Shown here: piece by piece, positions 46,301 through 58,300 of the stretch
How positions within the stretch are numbered: the first letter of the stretch is position 1
Layout of the letters: each line of letters begins with the position of its first letter
Assembly (NCBI RefSeq): GCF_030247195.1
Contig: NC_080672.1
Span: forward strand, 393,221,037 to 393,285,036
Length of the DNA stretch: 64,000 nucleotides
Reading direction: 5' to 3'
Source: Topomyia yanbarensis
Taxonomy: Eukaryota > Arthropoda > Insecta > Diptera > Culicidae
Notes under the pieces: model-generated
Seen by the model: only the letters and a program-made list of their open reading frames with translations
Databases searched by the model: none
What the model was told of the DNA's origin: nothing
Translations under genes and position numbers: made by a program

Positions 46301-49300
46301 AGGACAAAATTTATTTATTTTTTTAAAGAGCTATGTTTTTTAAACAAAACTGTTCATTAATATTCACGAAAGAAAAGATAACAATCCCAGGAGCGAATGT
46401 CATGATAACACACTTTGAAACTTTTTTCGAAGTTGTAGAAATAAAATATTTATTATTTTTCATAAAAAAATGTTAAAATTCATTTTCTCGAGTATTTTTT
46501 TTAAATGTCTTGTAGTGCCATCTACATAAGTTATAAAGTATAAATGTCTTCAGTACATACGTTAAAAATATCAAACAAACAACTTTGACGAGGAAAGTTT
46601 TTTGATAGAACACCTTTTTCAAAAGACAGAACTAATCTAGATCAGTTTCTACTTATCTAGATCAAAACCTAAATTGTCAAAATAATTATCATTTTCATCC
46701 AAGATATTTGGCTAAAGACACCAACCCTCCACGATATATACCCAGGGCGCTAGAGGTTTTGAGCGTCGAAAGTAGCATTCTGCCCCACCGTACGACGTCT
46801 GAATTTGATAAAAACATGAATAAAATTGAGTTTTATTATATTTTTCTTTAATTTCAGTCCATTTCACATATGATTAAAAATCCTTGAAACATTTTTGAAA
46901 TCTTAAATTGAAAATCTAAACTTCAAAAATAAGGTTCCATTTTTGGCACGGTTCCGGTTTTGGCAACTGAAAAAAATAAAATTGTTGCCAAAAACGGAAT
47001 CCTACTGTACTTGAACTTTAAAATTTATAAATCTTTTAAACTTTTAAATTTAAAGTTTTTAAATGCATACTTTTTTCATTTTTTAGATTTTCAAATTCTT
47101 TAATTTGAGTGTGTTTAAATCCATAAACTTAAAAATTGTTGCATCCTCAAGCTTTAAAATATTTGAGTTTCTGGATTTTTAAATGCTCAAATTTATATAT
47201 TTTGAGGTTTGAAATGTTTAAATGTTTTAATTTTTGTAATCGTAATTTTAAAGTTCGAAATATTTAGAATTCACAAATCATAATGTTTAAAGTTTCTTTT
47301 CTTTAATGTTTTATATTTTTAAATATTCCAGTGTTTTAATCAGCAAAATTTTTAATTTTGAATTGCTATTTGTTTTGAAAATTTTGATTTTTCAATGGGA
47401 TTATCCATAAATGACGTAGCATTTTTTGAATGATTTTCAACACCCCCCTCCCCCATCGTAGCATTTCGTCACAAAACTCTAAATACCCCCCCTGATAATT
47501 ACGTAGCTTGACGGTAACCCTACCCCTCCGCTTATCCCCGTAAAAATAAAAAATAATAAAAAAACGATGTCAGTTAGATGAAACTCGTAAAATTGTCGTG
47601 ACATCAGGTCAACCCCTATTCCCTTTAAAAAAGCTACGTAGCATGACATGACCCCCTACTCCCCTGTCGTCACACATCATCACAAATTACAAGACTCCCC
47701 CCTCCCCCATATAATGCTACGTCATTTATGGATGGTCCCAATTTAAATATTTCAGAGAATAGTTTTTTCTTTTCAATATATTTTTTGTTTATTTGTCCCA
47801 AAAAAGAGCTGCGTTATTTTTGAACCTGCTCTTTACATACCGTAGGAGGACGAAATCAAAATTTCGTTACCCAGCATATAGAATTAAGATTGGATGAAAA
47901 AAATGGAATTGAAATAAAAATTTGTGTTTCAGCTTCGAGCGGATAATACTGCGATTAACGAGTGATAATGCTAAGCGAACTCCGAACAAAATCGCCAACA
48001 CTATAATATATATGTGTTGTTCTTGTTGGATTCCAGCTAACGGCAAGTCGGTCTGTTAGCTACTGATGAGAAAATTTTGAAGGACAAAGTACTACTTCTT
48101 GGGAATGGTTATACATCAAAAATCATTTGTGGATCATTATTTTTTCTTGGAAAGATTTAATGTTAATTTACTGTAGCGTTTTGGGTCGGACCGCAAAATT
48201 TTATTGTTACATGAAATTTAATTGTAAAACACTCACCTTGTACCCGAGGTAGGCAATCAGGAGGGCCTCCGTGAGCGAGATGAGCGCCAGGACCAGCTGC
48301 ACCGCCCACAGCTCCGTCGACCGGTTCACCCACAGGATTGCGTCCCAGTTGATGATCGGGCTCTCCTGGAACTCCTCCTCCGTCAGTTTGGCCGAGTCCA
48401 GGAACTCCGTCTTGTTCGAAACCTTGCAACCGTGGCTGTGTGTCGGATGATGATAGAGAATAATGACAAAAATCGATTTTTTGATTCGAATGCACATAAA
48501 AACAGCAAACAGTTGTCATCTAGGAATCGTTAAATATCTATTAAGAGGCAGACCATGGCGGACGAATTGATTACTTTCGCGTGAGGCTTTTTATTATTAT
48601 TTGTTTGCTGTCCATAAAGGAGTAACACGTAAAAGTACTTAAAAAGAACACTTTATCGTGAAGTGATGATCTTTTTACGCTAGAGCGGTGCATGGTTTCA
48701 TCAGGATAAAGCTATGAATCAAAATTCCTGATACGAATGCTAATTACTACCGTTGTGGAGCTAAAAGCTAGCGTGATGCAACAATGCTAATGAAATATGC
48801 ATCCAATGTGCGATCAAATATTTATCCGGAACTTGGCAAACGTCGGAATACAGCCGTAAGGCGTTTGCACAGCAATCTGAATAATGTATCTAGATATGTA
48901 CAGCATTTGTGTGATGAAAAAGTTTGATGGAGTGGAACGTTAGAGAACTTGCTTGTTTTTTTTTTATTGAACCCCAATCATGTGGGCCAAACAACTCCAA
49001 CTTTTGACTGGAAAAGTTTTTTTCTGCACAGTCAATACATAATAAATTTGTTTCTTGCGAGTTCCTTCAATGCTTGATTTGGTTATATTGTTTTGTTTTT
49101 TTTTTTCTCCACAGCACATCGAAAAATTTTTTTCGGCGTTGTATTGTTGGTATTCGAAATAAAATTTATTGAGATTGAGCAAAATAATGCTTGTTCCTTC
49201 ATGTTTACCAGATGCAATTTGAATACACCATCGATCGAACCGAATCAGTCTATTCAATTCGATGAACTCTGCCGAAAGGAATTTTTAACCTAATCCTTTC

Positions 49301-52300
49301 ACTAATACTCACATCGACTCTTTCATGTCATAATATTATTTTTATCGCCAAACTGACTTAAATGACACACTTATCAATAGACTAATGCAGTGTAATAAAA
49401 CTCACAGCAACTAAGCGTAAATTTGAAAAGGTAATAAACTCACATACCACAAATTTAATCATTGCAACTGCCGGCGGGTTGTGTAAAAATTGATGCTAGG
49501 AATCATACGTATGGCCTGGCAATTCGCGTTCGCGAAAAAGGAGGTTTACCAAAACATTGCAGAATTCTCCTGTAGTTCCACTCAAGATTTTTTCTTAAAA
49601 TTAAAATTACAAAAAGATTAAACGCGACTTGCTCAAACCTTCTTTGAGCTGGCCGGAAATGTTACTCAAACAAATATTTTTAGATCGTTTCGCAAATTTC
49701 ACAGCCTATTGAAAATAATATTCCCCAGTGGCGTACGTAGGATTTTTTTATGTCTTTCTTAATTTAATAAATATTAATCTTTTCACAATTTTTTTTATGA
49801 AATTACTTGAAAATATATTTTTTTCTGATCCTCAATTAGTATTTTAAATCAAATTTTACGGGATCCTAATTAACCTCTCGAAGCTTCCTAGAATATCATA
49901 GAATTTTCTTTGTATTCCAAAAACTTGTCAAAAGGTGCCAACTTCACTGGAATTCATAGAACATATGTTAAGTTTGAAAAATTTCCGTGAATATGTGCGA
50001 ACTTTACTAAAGTTTACTTCACTGAATTTCGTAGGTCTATTCTACAATTCATGGATCTTCCCCAAAGTTCGAAAAAGGCCCATGTAGTTCGTAGATTACA
50101 ATGCAGATTGCAGTTTCTTTGTAGCTGCACGGAAAAAAAATTGTTCCAAAAATCGTGAATAAAGTGCCATGAATTCTGGAACAATTACGTTTTTACGTTA
50201 CGAAAACAGGACCATGAGAGGGATTCCATGAGAAACCGGCCGACCGCAAAATATGACCATCGTCGATTCGAAGGAAACTTTGCAAGTGTGTTCACTGTAT
50301 GAATCTCCATGATATTCTCTGGCAATTGGAATATTTTGATACAAGAGCAATTTTTTAAAAAGACGTAAACGTTCCCACGTGTATGAATTTCAAAATTTTT
50401 TTGTTCGATTACTGTATTTTATACAGCAAAACTCTCTGAGAACAAGTTACAGTGAATGAATGCTTCTGTCTGTCAAAAATATACACTGAAAAAAATGTTG
50501 TGTTATTATTCAAAAAAACAAAAATTTATGATAAAAATTTAAATGGCGAAAAAACCCTTTTTTTAATTTTTTTTGTTTTGTTACCAAAAACCTAAAGAGA
50601 AAAGAAACATTTTGAATGTGATTGCATGATGGAGAAAAAATCGGTAAAAAAGTTTTTCTAACAATAACTTCGTACATGTTTTTAAATTTCATACTAATTG
50701 ACATACAAAATTGTAATTTTATTACAGAATATAATTCTAAGCACCATTTAAAATCAAAATGCATTTAACAAAAATCTTCCAAAATGCGATAGTTTTCGAG
50801 ATATTTGAAATTTTGCTCCTTCAAAACAATTAATTCGTGTAATTATGCTCTTTTTAAAAGTTATTCGCGTTACCCCATCATAAAATGTGAAAAATTTAAT
50901 GTTAATCGTTTTAAAGACGTAAAAGCAACTTTTTTAGTGTATTTGGATCATGGAGAAGCTTTCAATAAAAAAGTTTTCCTAACAACAACTTTTGACATAT
51001 TTTTATAATTCTTACTATTTGCAGTCAAAAATACAATTTTCTTTTTGAATATGATTCTAAACGCCATTTTAAATTGAAATGCTCTTAACAAAAATTTTCT
51101 AAAATGTAGTAGTTCTCGAGATATTTTAACTTTTGTTTTAACAACACAATTATTTTGTTTTATTACGACCTTTTCATAAGTTAGTCGCATTTCTCCATCA
51201 ACAGTAATAGGTTTTTAAAAAGGCCCGTAAACTTTCCTGCAACTTTCTTTTTGACATGAAGGCGATATTGTAAACCATTTGAAAGTTACATGAGCATGAT
51301 GTAAACCATTTGAAAGTTACATGAAAGCAACCAAAATATATTTCAACCATAGGGTCTGATGATTAAACTATATAGTTGAATCATATTTGGGTTGTTTTCA
51401 TGTAACTTTCAAATGTTTCACAATATCGCCAGGATGTCAAAGAGAAAGTTGCAAGAAAGTTTACGAACATTTTAGAAAACCTATTATTGTTGATGGAGAA
51501 ACGAGACTAATTTATGAAAAGGTCGTAATAAAACAAAATAATTGTGTTGTTAAAACAAAAGTTAAAATATCTCGAGAACTACTACATTTTAGAAAATTTT
51601 TGTTAAGAGCATTTCGATTTAAAATGGCATTTAGAATCATATTCAAAAAGAAAATTGTATTTTTGACTGCAAATAGTAAGAATTATAAAAATATGTCAAA
51701 AGTTGTTGTTAGGAAAACTTTTTTATTGAAAGCTTCTCCATAATCCAAATACACTAAAAAAGTTGCTTTTACGTCTTTAAAACGAGAAACATTAAATTTT
51801 TCACATTTTATGATGGGGTAACGCGAATAACTTTTAAAAAGAGCATAATTACACGAATTAATTTTTTTATAGGAGCAAAATTTCAAATATCTCGAAATCT
51901 ATCGCATTTTGGAAGATTTTTGTTAAATGCATTTTGATTTTAAATGGTGCTTAGAATTATATTCTGTAATAAAATTACAATTTTGTATGTCAATTAGTAT
52001 GAAATTTAAAAACATGTACGAAGTTATTGTTTGAAAAAATTTTTTGCCGATTTTTTCTCCATCATCACATTCAAAATGTTTCTTTTCTCTTTAGGTTTTT
52101 GGTAACAAAATACAAAAAAATTTAAAAAAATGGGTTTTTTCGCAATTTAAATTTTTATCATAAATTTTTGTTTTTTTGAAAAATGACACAACATTTTTTT
52201 CAGTGTATATTTTTTCAGACAGAAGTCTTCATTCCCTGTAACTCGTTCTTAGATAGTTTTGCTGTATAAAATATAGTAATCGAACAAAAAAATTTTGAAA

Positions 52301-55300
52301 TTCATGCATGTAGAAACGTTTACGCCCTTTTGAAAAGTTGCTCATGAGTCAAAATAATCTTATTACCTGTGGAAAATATTTAGTCTTCCATGACGGTGAA
52401 ACGTGAAAAGTTTCATCGGAATCTAAGATGGTCGGTCACGATTTTAATGATTTTCGGACGGATCTTTGTGGAATTCCTCATGACCAAAAATCATGGTTTT
52501 TATAATTATATTCAATTTCCCTTCAGTAACGCCCGCAAAACGCTTTCATTTGTGGAAACATTTGGTTTTGTTTTGTGAACTTCAGTCACGGCTTCCGCCA
52601 AGAACTAGTTCACAACTTTATGAACATTATTCATAAAACCAAAGGTTGACTCATGGTTTTTTTCATAGTTATAGGAATAATAGTTCACAACATCGAAATA
52701 TTCTGGTTATTTTTTCGTGAAATATTTCACGAAATTCGGAATTTTATCCATGATCCCATTCAATTCTCGTGAACTAATTCATGATCCCTAATATATTAGT
52801 CCCAATCCAATATCCGTGCTCGTGAAATGGTTCACAAAATCATCAAATATTATTTATGCATTCGTGAATTGGTTCATGATTTCTAATATGTTAGTTACGA
52901 TCCAATATCCGTGCTCGTGAAATAGTTCACGGAATCATGAAATATTATTCATGTATTCGTAAACTGGTTCATGATACCTAGTTTAATAGTCACAATAGTG
53001 AAAAAGTTCACGAAATCATAAAATATTAATCATATATTCGTGAACTGGTTCATGATTCCTAGTACATGATTTACGAACTATCTAGTATCTATTTGCGTGC
53101 ATGTGATATTTAGAATATATACCCAATCATTTACAATTTCAGGCAACATGGTAATGAAATTTTACGTGAACTCTATCACAAAAGTAGGAGTATTATTCGT
53201 TCAATCATTTTTGTTCCATACACTTTTTAATGAAATACCCAATTGCTAGCGACCAGTAATAGGTACGAGCAGTAGATATAAAAAAAAATATTAGAACCTC
53301 GAACATCGTTATTCATTTGATAAGGTTCATTGTGATGTCCGGACAGAAAACGAAAACTGCACTGAGAACCTCAAATAATGTGCGTGACATAGTTCACAAA
53401 ACCAGATATCGCGAATAAGTCTTATTTTAATGATCCAGTTCATAATGTCACGTTATTCCGAGTAAAAAAACCATTAGTGACAAAAAATTAAAGATCACGA
53501 TAAGGTGAAGAGAATTTACGAATACCATGATAAAACCGCTGATATCATGAACATTCGTTACATTACTCTTTGAAAGTAAGCTCTAAAACAAAATATCATT
53601 ATAACATGAACAGAAATTACGAAAATCGTGACTAAGATCCTGAAATCATGAACATGAATTTCTCTATTCATGACTAAAATATCACGATAACATGAACAGA
53701 AGTTACATAAATCGCGACTAAGATCCTGAAATTATGAGCACAAATTGCACAACTCGTGACAAAAACATTCAAAATCGTGACAAAGATCATGAACTCATGA
53801 ACATGAATCACTCTACTTATGACTAAAATATCACGATAACGTGAATGAAAATTACGAACATCGCGACTAAGATCTTGAAATCATGAACGTTAATCCCGCT
53901 AACGTCATGAGAATTCACAAGAATCGCGAATAAGCTCTTGAAATCATGAACAACGTTTGACCGTCAACTGTGTATTCCCAAATCATGAACAAGAATCACA
54001 ACAAAAACTAAACAACAACAGTAACCCAACCAAACATTCTAATGTAACGCCATGTATATATTCGGGGCGAACTAGTTTTTAGGCAACACAAATAGTTTTA
54101 TGAATACGAAGTTTATTGTTCATAATTTCAGGAACTTTATCACGTTCTTCGTAAGTCGTCCAGTTCATGAAAAAGGTCACGATTTTTCATGAATTTATGA
54201 ACGGATTTTTTCCGTGTGCCCTTGTGAGCACCAAACTGATATTGGCAAAACTCGACTGAAGTTTAAAAATCTTCCAACAAGTTCGCCGATTTTCTTTGCA
54301 TTTGTCCAATTTCATGCGCTTTTGCTAATTGTATTTTTCTGACATTTGCATAATTCATCGTTATGGAAACTCAACTCAAACTTACTTACCATCAATTTGA
54401 TATTAAAGCTTTTGATGATAGTACACTTTTGAAAATAAATATGGATTTAATCATTTATTTTCTAATTGTAAACATATTTTGATGTAGGACTTACGTCTTT
54501 CTTTACTATACTGGTTTTTTTCAATATTTTCAAAATGAAAGCGTTACGCACACTTTGAACCTTAATAACTTTCTTTCTGCTAAACAAATTGCTTATCTCC
54601 TTTAAAAAATCGAAAGGAAAACGTTCAATGCATGCTACCGATACCTTATTCGCGATGTAAAATTTGTTTAAATAGTTCAAAAACTACTCTTAATGCGAAT
54701 CAACATGAATGCTAGAACTTACAAATATATGTGCCACCACTTTGCTCAGTGCAAGGCGTGTGTGAGACACAGAGCAGAACACATGTGCGACGTAGGTGTG
54801 CCGCCCATTGAAAAGCTGCATTGGAATATGTTGTCTGTTCCGTTGTGCTGTGCAGGTTACAAATTTGCCTATTCTGAAAGTTTAGCGGTGGCGGATCGAC
54901 TTGTTATTCCGTTTAAATCAATCCTTTTCAGGGTTCTACCATAAAGTGAACAATAATTTTGAATATTTTTCTTTGCCGATAGCAGTAAAAATTTTAGTTG
55001 TGAGTCGATTGTAACTTTTGTTTGCTCGCTGATGAACAGTAGAACACCAATGAAATCACAGCTAATGGCTGCTTTTACAAAATTATTTGTATCTTAATTT
55101 ATGGTAGGAATTTGTTGCAAAATTGTGAGAGTATTTCGCATTAAATTATATTTATTCCAATCAGAACAGCGGCAATAATTGACGCTGAAAAACAACTTGA
55201 AAATGGTTAAACATTTAGAAACCGTAGAAGAATTTTTCCGCAAAGATCACTTTTTTATCGAAATTATTATAGACATTTTTGCAACAATGAGCTCGAACCG

Positions 55301-58300
55301 TCGACTAGCCGTACGACGGCTTTTAATTGCAGATTTTGCGCCAGGCGAAGCTACTACCGCACCGCCAGCAAAGATCATCCCACCTCCTGCCACCACACTC
55401 TGCATCCATGTTTGTTGTGGAATTGCGTCCATTGCAGTAAAAACTCTCACAAAGAAGCACCGCCACGTACGTAATGCAGCATCACTAAACGCCGTCAGCC
55501 GGATTCGTAGATCCGTAATTTGTTGCTGGTACGCTGTCCGGAGGTCCGACACTACCAGCAGTTACCATCAATCCCCCCTAGGACTTCAACAACACCGTCG
55601 GCGCTAGAAAGCGCGAAACCACCGCGTCAGTACCTCGTCGTATTTGGAGCAAGCAGCGGCACTCGTCGTATTTGGAGCAAGCAGCGCGGCACCAGCAGTC
55701 ATCGAAGTTTGAAAGTGTGAGTGCGCATCGAAAGCCGCAGCGGAAGATGGTCAGCGAATAAGTAGAGTGAGTAAACGCCTAAATTCCCTGCGCAGGGTGA
55801 CAAAAGCTTGAATTTTATAGCGTAGATTTGATTCTCAACCCGCACATGTTAGGGCCCTAAGCCGGCAAAGAAATGAAGGGCAAAGTAGTTTTAAAGAATG
55901 CTTAATGTTTGTTAAATTAATGTTGTAAGGTATATTGCGTTTCCCATAATGATGTGTAGCTTGAAGTGATATTTTTTAGTATCGTTTAGTTGAAGGGTCT
56001 CATGTTTCGCGTTCGTTTCTTGTAGTTTTTTGTTGTTGTTTACTCCGGGTAGGACTGCTCGGGAAAACAGTCCTCACTCTGGTTTTAGAAACTGGCTTAT
56101 TATTTGGCAGTTATTTGGGACTCTGCCAGTGATGATAACCAGGAGTTGGTGTTAAGGTTAGGAAGTTCAGTCGCGATCTTTGGTTATTGTTTGCTATTGT
56201 TCTGCGAGACGGAGTACCCTTCGGCTTTTGCGTCTGCCGTTTCGTTTCCCCCAAATTTTGGTAAACTAACCCGCCCTGGGGTTGGGTTTCTGGTCGGGCA
56301 ACCTAGAACATGACAAGTGGTCCTCGTAAGAGGTGGCGCTTAAATCACTTGTTCTGAGATCCGGGGTAAGCGCTATAGCAGACAGTTATGTAGGTACGTT
56401 AGGCACGCGCTACAACATCATCCTCGATAGTGCCGCAACAGTAGACGACGCTCTCTTGCATGTATAGTCGTCGTGGCTGCCGAAGGTCAGCTTGTCGTCT
56501 ATAATCACTCCGAGAGACTTCAGACTCCGCTGTGAGGTGATTACGACTTCTCCCACATGGATAACTGCATGTTGTGCCGACTTGCGGTTGTTGACGATAA
56601 CTACCTCCGTCTTATGCTGAGCGAGCTCCAGGCCTCTCGCGCTCATCCATTCCTCCACCGTGTTGATCGCGTGTTCTGCGGTTAGTTCTACCTCAGGAAT
56701 TGACTTCCCATAGACCTCCAAGGTTACGACGATCTTGACCCCAGGAGGGAACTTTAGTCTCAGAACCCCGTCATACATGAGGTTCCATAACACCGGGCCT
56801 AGGATCGAGCCCTACGGGACTCCGGCGGTAATAGGAACCCTTTTCTGTCCGGCATCAGTTTCGTATAGCAGTACGCGGTTCTGGAAGTAACTTTCCAGGA
56901 TTCGGTACAGACCCACCGGTAGACTAAGCTGGTGGAACGAGAGCGCGATGGCATCCCAGCTTACCATGCAAAAATAATAAACATTGCCGGTATTCGACAG
57001 GATTTTCATGTTTTGAGAAAAACTGATTTCTTTCGGAACGTGTACGCGTTTGAAAGTTTATTTACTTATGTAGAAATATCAGGACAAATAGATTTTATAA
57101 GGAAACGTATCCGTAATGTTGTATTACAAACGTAAGTACTCAATTTGATACTAGATCACGTAAAATGAATCACGAAATGGGGACAGGAGCGCGCAAGGAA
57201 TTCAACCGGTTATTGACGATGCTGTCAAATAGTTTTCCCGTTTTTGATATTACGTAGACGACCGATTCAGCTGGATGAAATTATTGTGAATCGAAATACA
57301 TTTTGTACAATCTTTATACGCTAACAATCGATAGTTGTCATGTCTACGAGACGCCTCAAATGACACTGGTTATTCAAATATCGCGTTGTCAGTTTGACAG
57401 TAAACCAGAATCATCGAGGGGTCACATTTGAGTGGTACATGAAATAGTCTCAACCACCACTCTATCTTGAGTTTATCTTTGATATCGAGGTGATTGCATG
57501 GTTTGGGTCGTCAAACGGTGGGATAACAAAATTCTCACAAGTTTCCTATCTCATGCCTCCACGCGAGTCTCAATCTGTTGATGATATTTGGTCCATAGAC
57601 CGGCGACGACTGGGTGCTATCAGCCTTCTGCCGATAGTAGCAGAATGAGAGGGTGCGAACAGATCTAGTCGAGAAAATATTGCCGTAAAAATGAATAGTT
57701 GATCGGAAATTAGCCCCAATACGACTAATATGACTAGTATCTATGATCACGGGTCAATACGTATTGAAAATTCGCCGCGTCTGTTTTTATGAACCTAATT
57801 TCTATTACATCCCACTTCAAAGGGAATCGGGTCAGTGAACCTACGGAGTTTCGACTAATAAAACAAGCACACTGTTTCAGGTTCAATAAACTTATGCCGC
57901 TCGAGTCCACCTAAGCGGTATTTATTTGAAACTATTATACATGTGTTTGTTTACATTTCGATACTGCTCGCCGCGGTATATAAGAGCACTGTAGACTGGG
58001 TTTAGCTTTTGCTAAGCCCTTTCATGAACACAACAATTTCAAGCTCCGTTATTGCTAACACGCTCGTGCATCTGGTTAACAATCAGAATTCTGTCCAAAT
58101 ACTGTTGCAATAAATAGTGATCCGACCCATTACGCAGATAAGATTATCTTTTCTAGGCAATACTCCCACGGTCGGCTGTGTGGAGTTCAAATTGCTTTTG
58201 TTTAGGGAACATAGTATACTCTCGGTAGCCGACTGCCCAGAGTTTAAAAAGAACCAAAAACTAAACAAGATCTCTTTTTCGAGTGATCGTGCACTCGAAG

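Larger units (their letters stand above)
40030..47396. repeat. Degenerate AT-rich simple-repeat field with a strand switch
   Basis: Several kilobases of irregular text made from short A/T words. From about 40040 to 41510 the plus strand is A-rich (AAAATACAAAAATAC, AATTCAAAAATTC). From about 41515 to 45100, and again 47010-47396, it is T-rich (AAATTTTTAAATCTTTAAAT). No fixed unit length is visible. Coding capacity is nil. It is interrupted by a MITE at 43678 and a pogo-like element at 45104. A non-repetitive patch at 41875-42005 also breaks it. Confidence 0.85.
50127..54219. mobile_element. 4.1-kb composite element with GCACGGAAAAAA ends
   Basis: The left end is GCACGGAAAAAAAATTG. The right end (inverse) is GCACACGGAAAAAATCCG. 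Both ends are followed inward by AAAATCGTGA-type text and by many CATGAA/TTCATG words. Inside lie a 2-kb palindrome (50330-52360), a 94-bp tandem repeat (52797-53078) and a diffuse repeat of ATCACGATAACRTGAA and GAAATCATGAAC words (about 53480-53960). There is no open frame of note. It may be one large non-autonomous element or a palindrome inserted into another repeat. The target duplication is not clear. Confidence 0.6.

Noticed and set aside
50805..51886. Pairs of similar open frames on opposite strands, suggesting a duplicated gene
   Set aside because: They are mirror images caused by the palindrome and show no domain or codon signal.
55247..55552. 101-codon minus-strand frame with an Ala/Gly-rich hydrophobic stretch
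   Set aside because: It overlaps a longer open frame on the other strand, and no family or splice context supports it.
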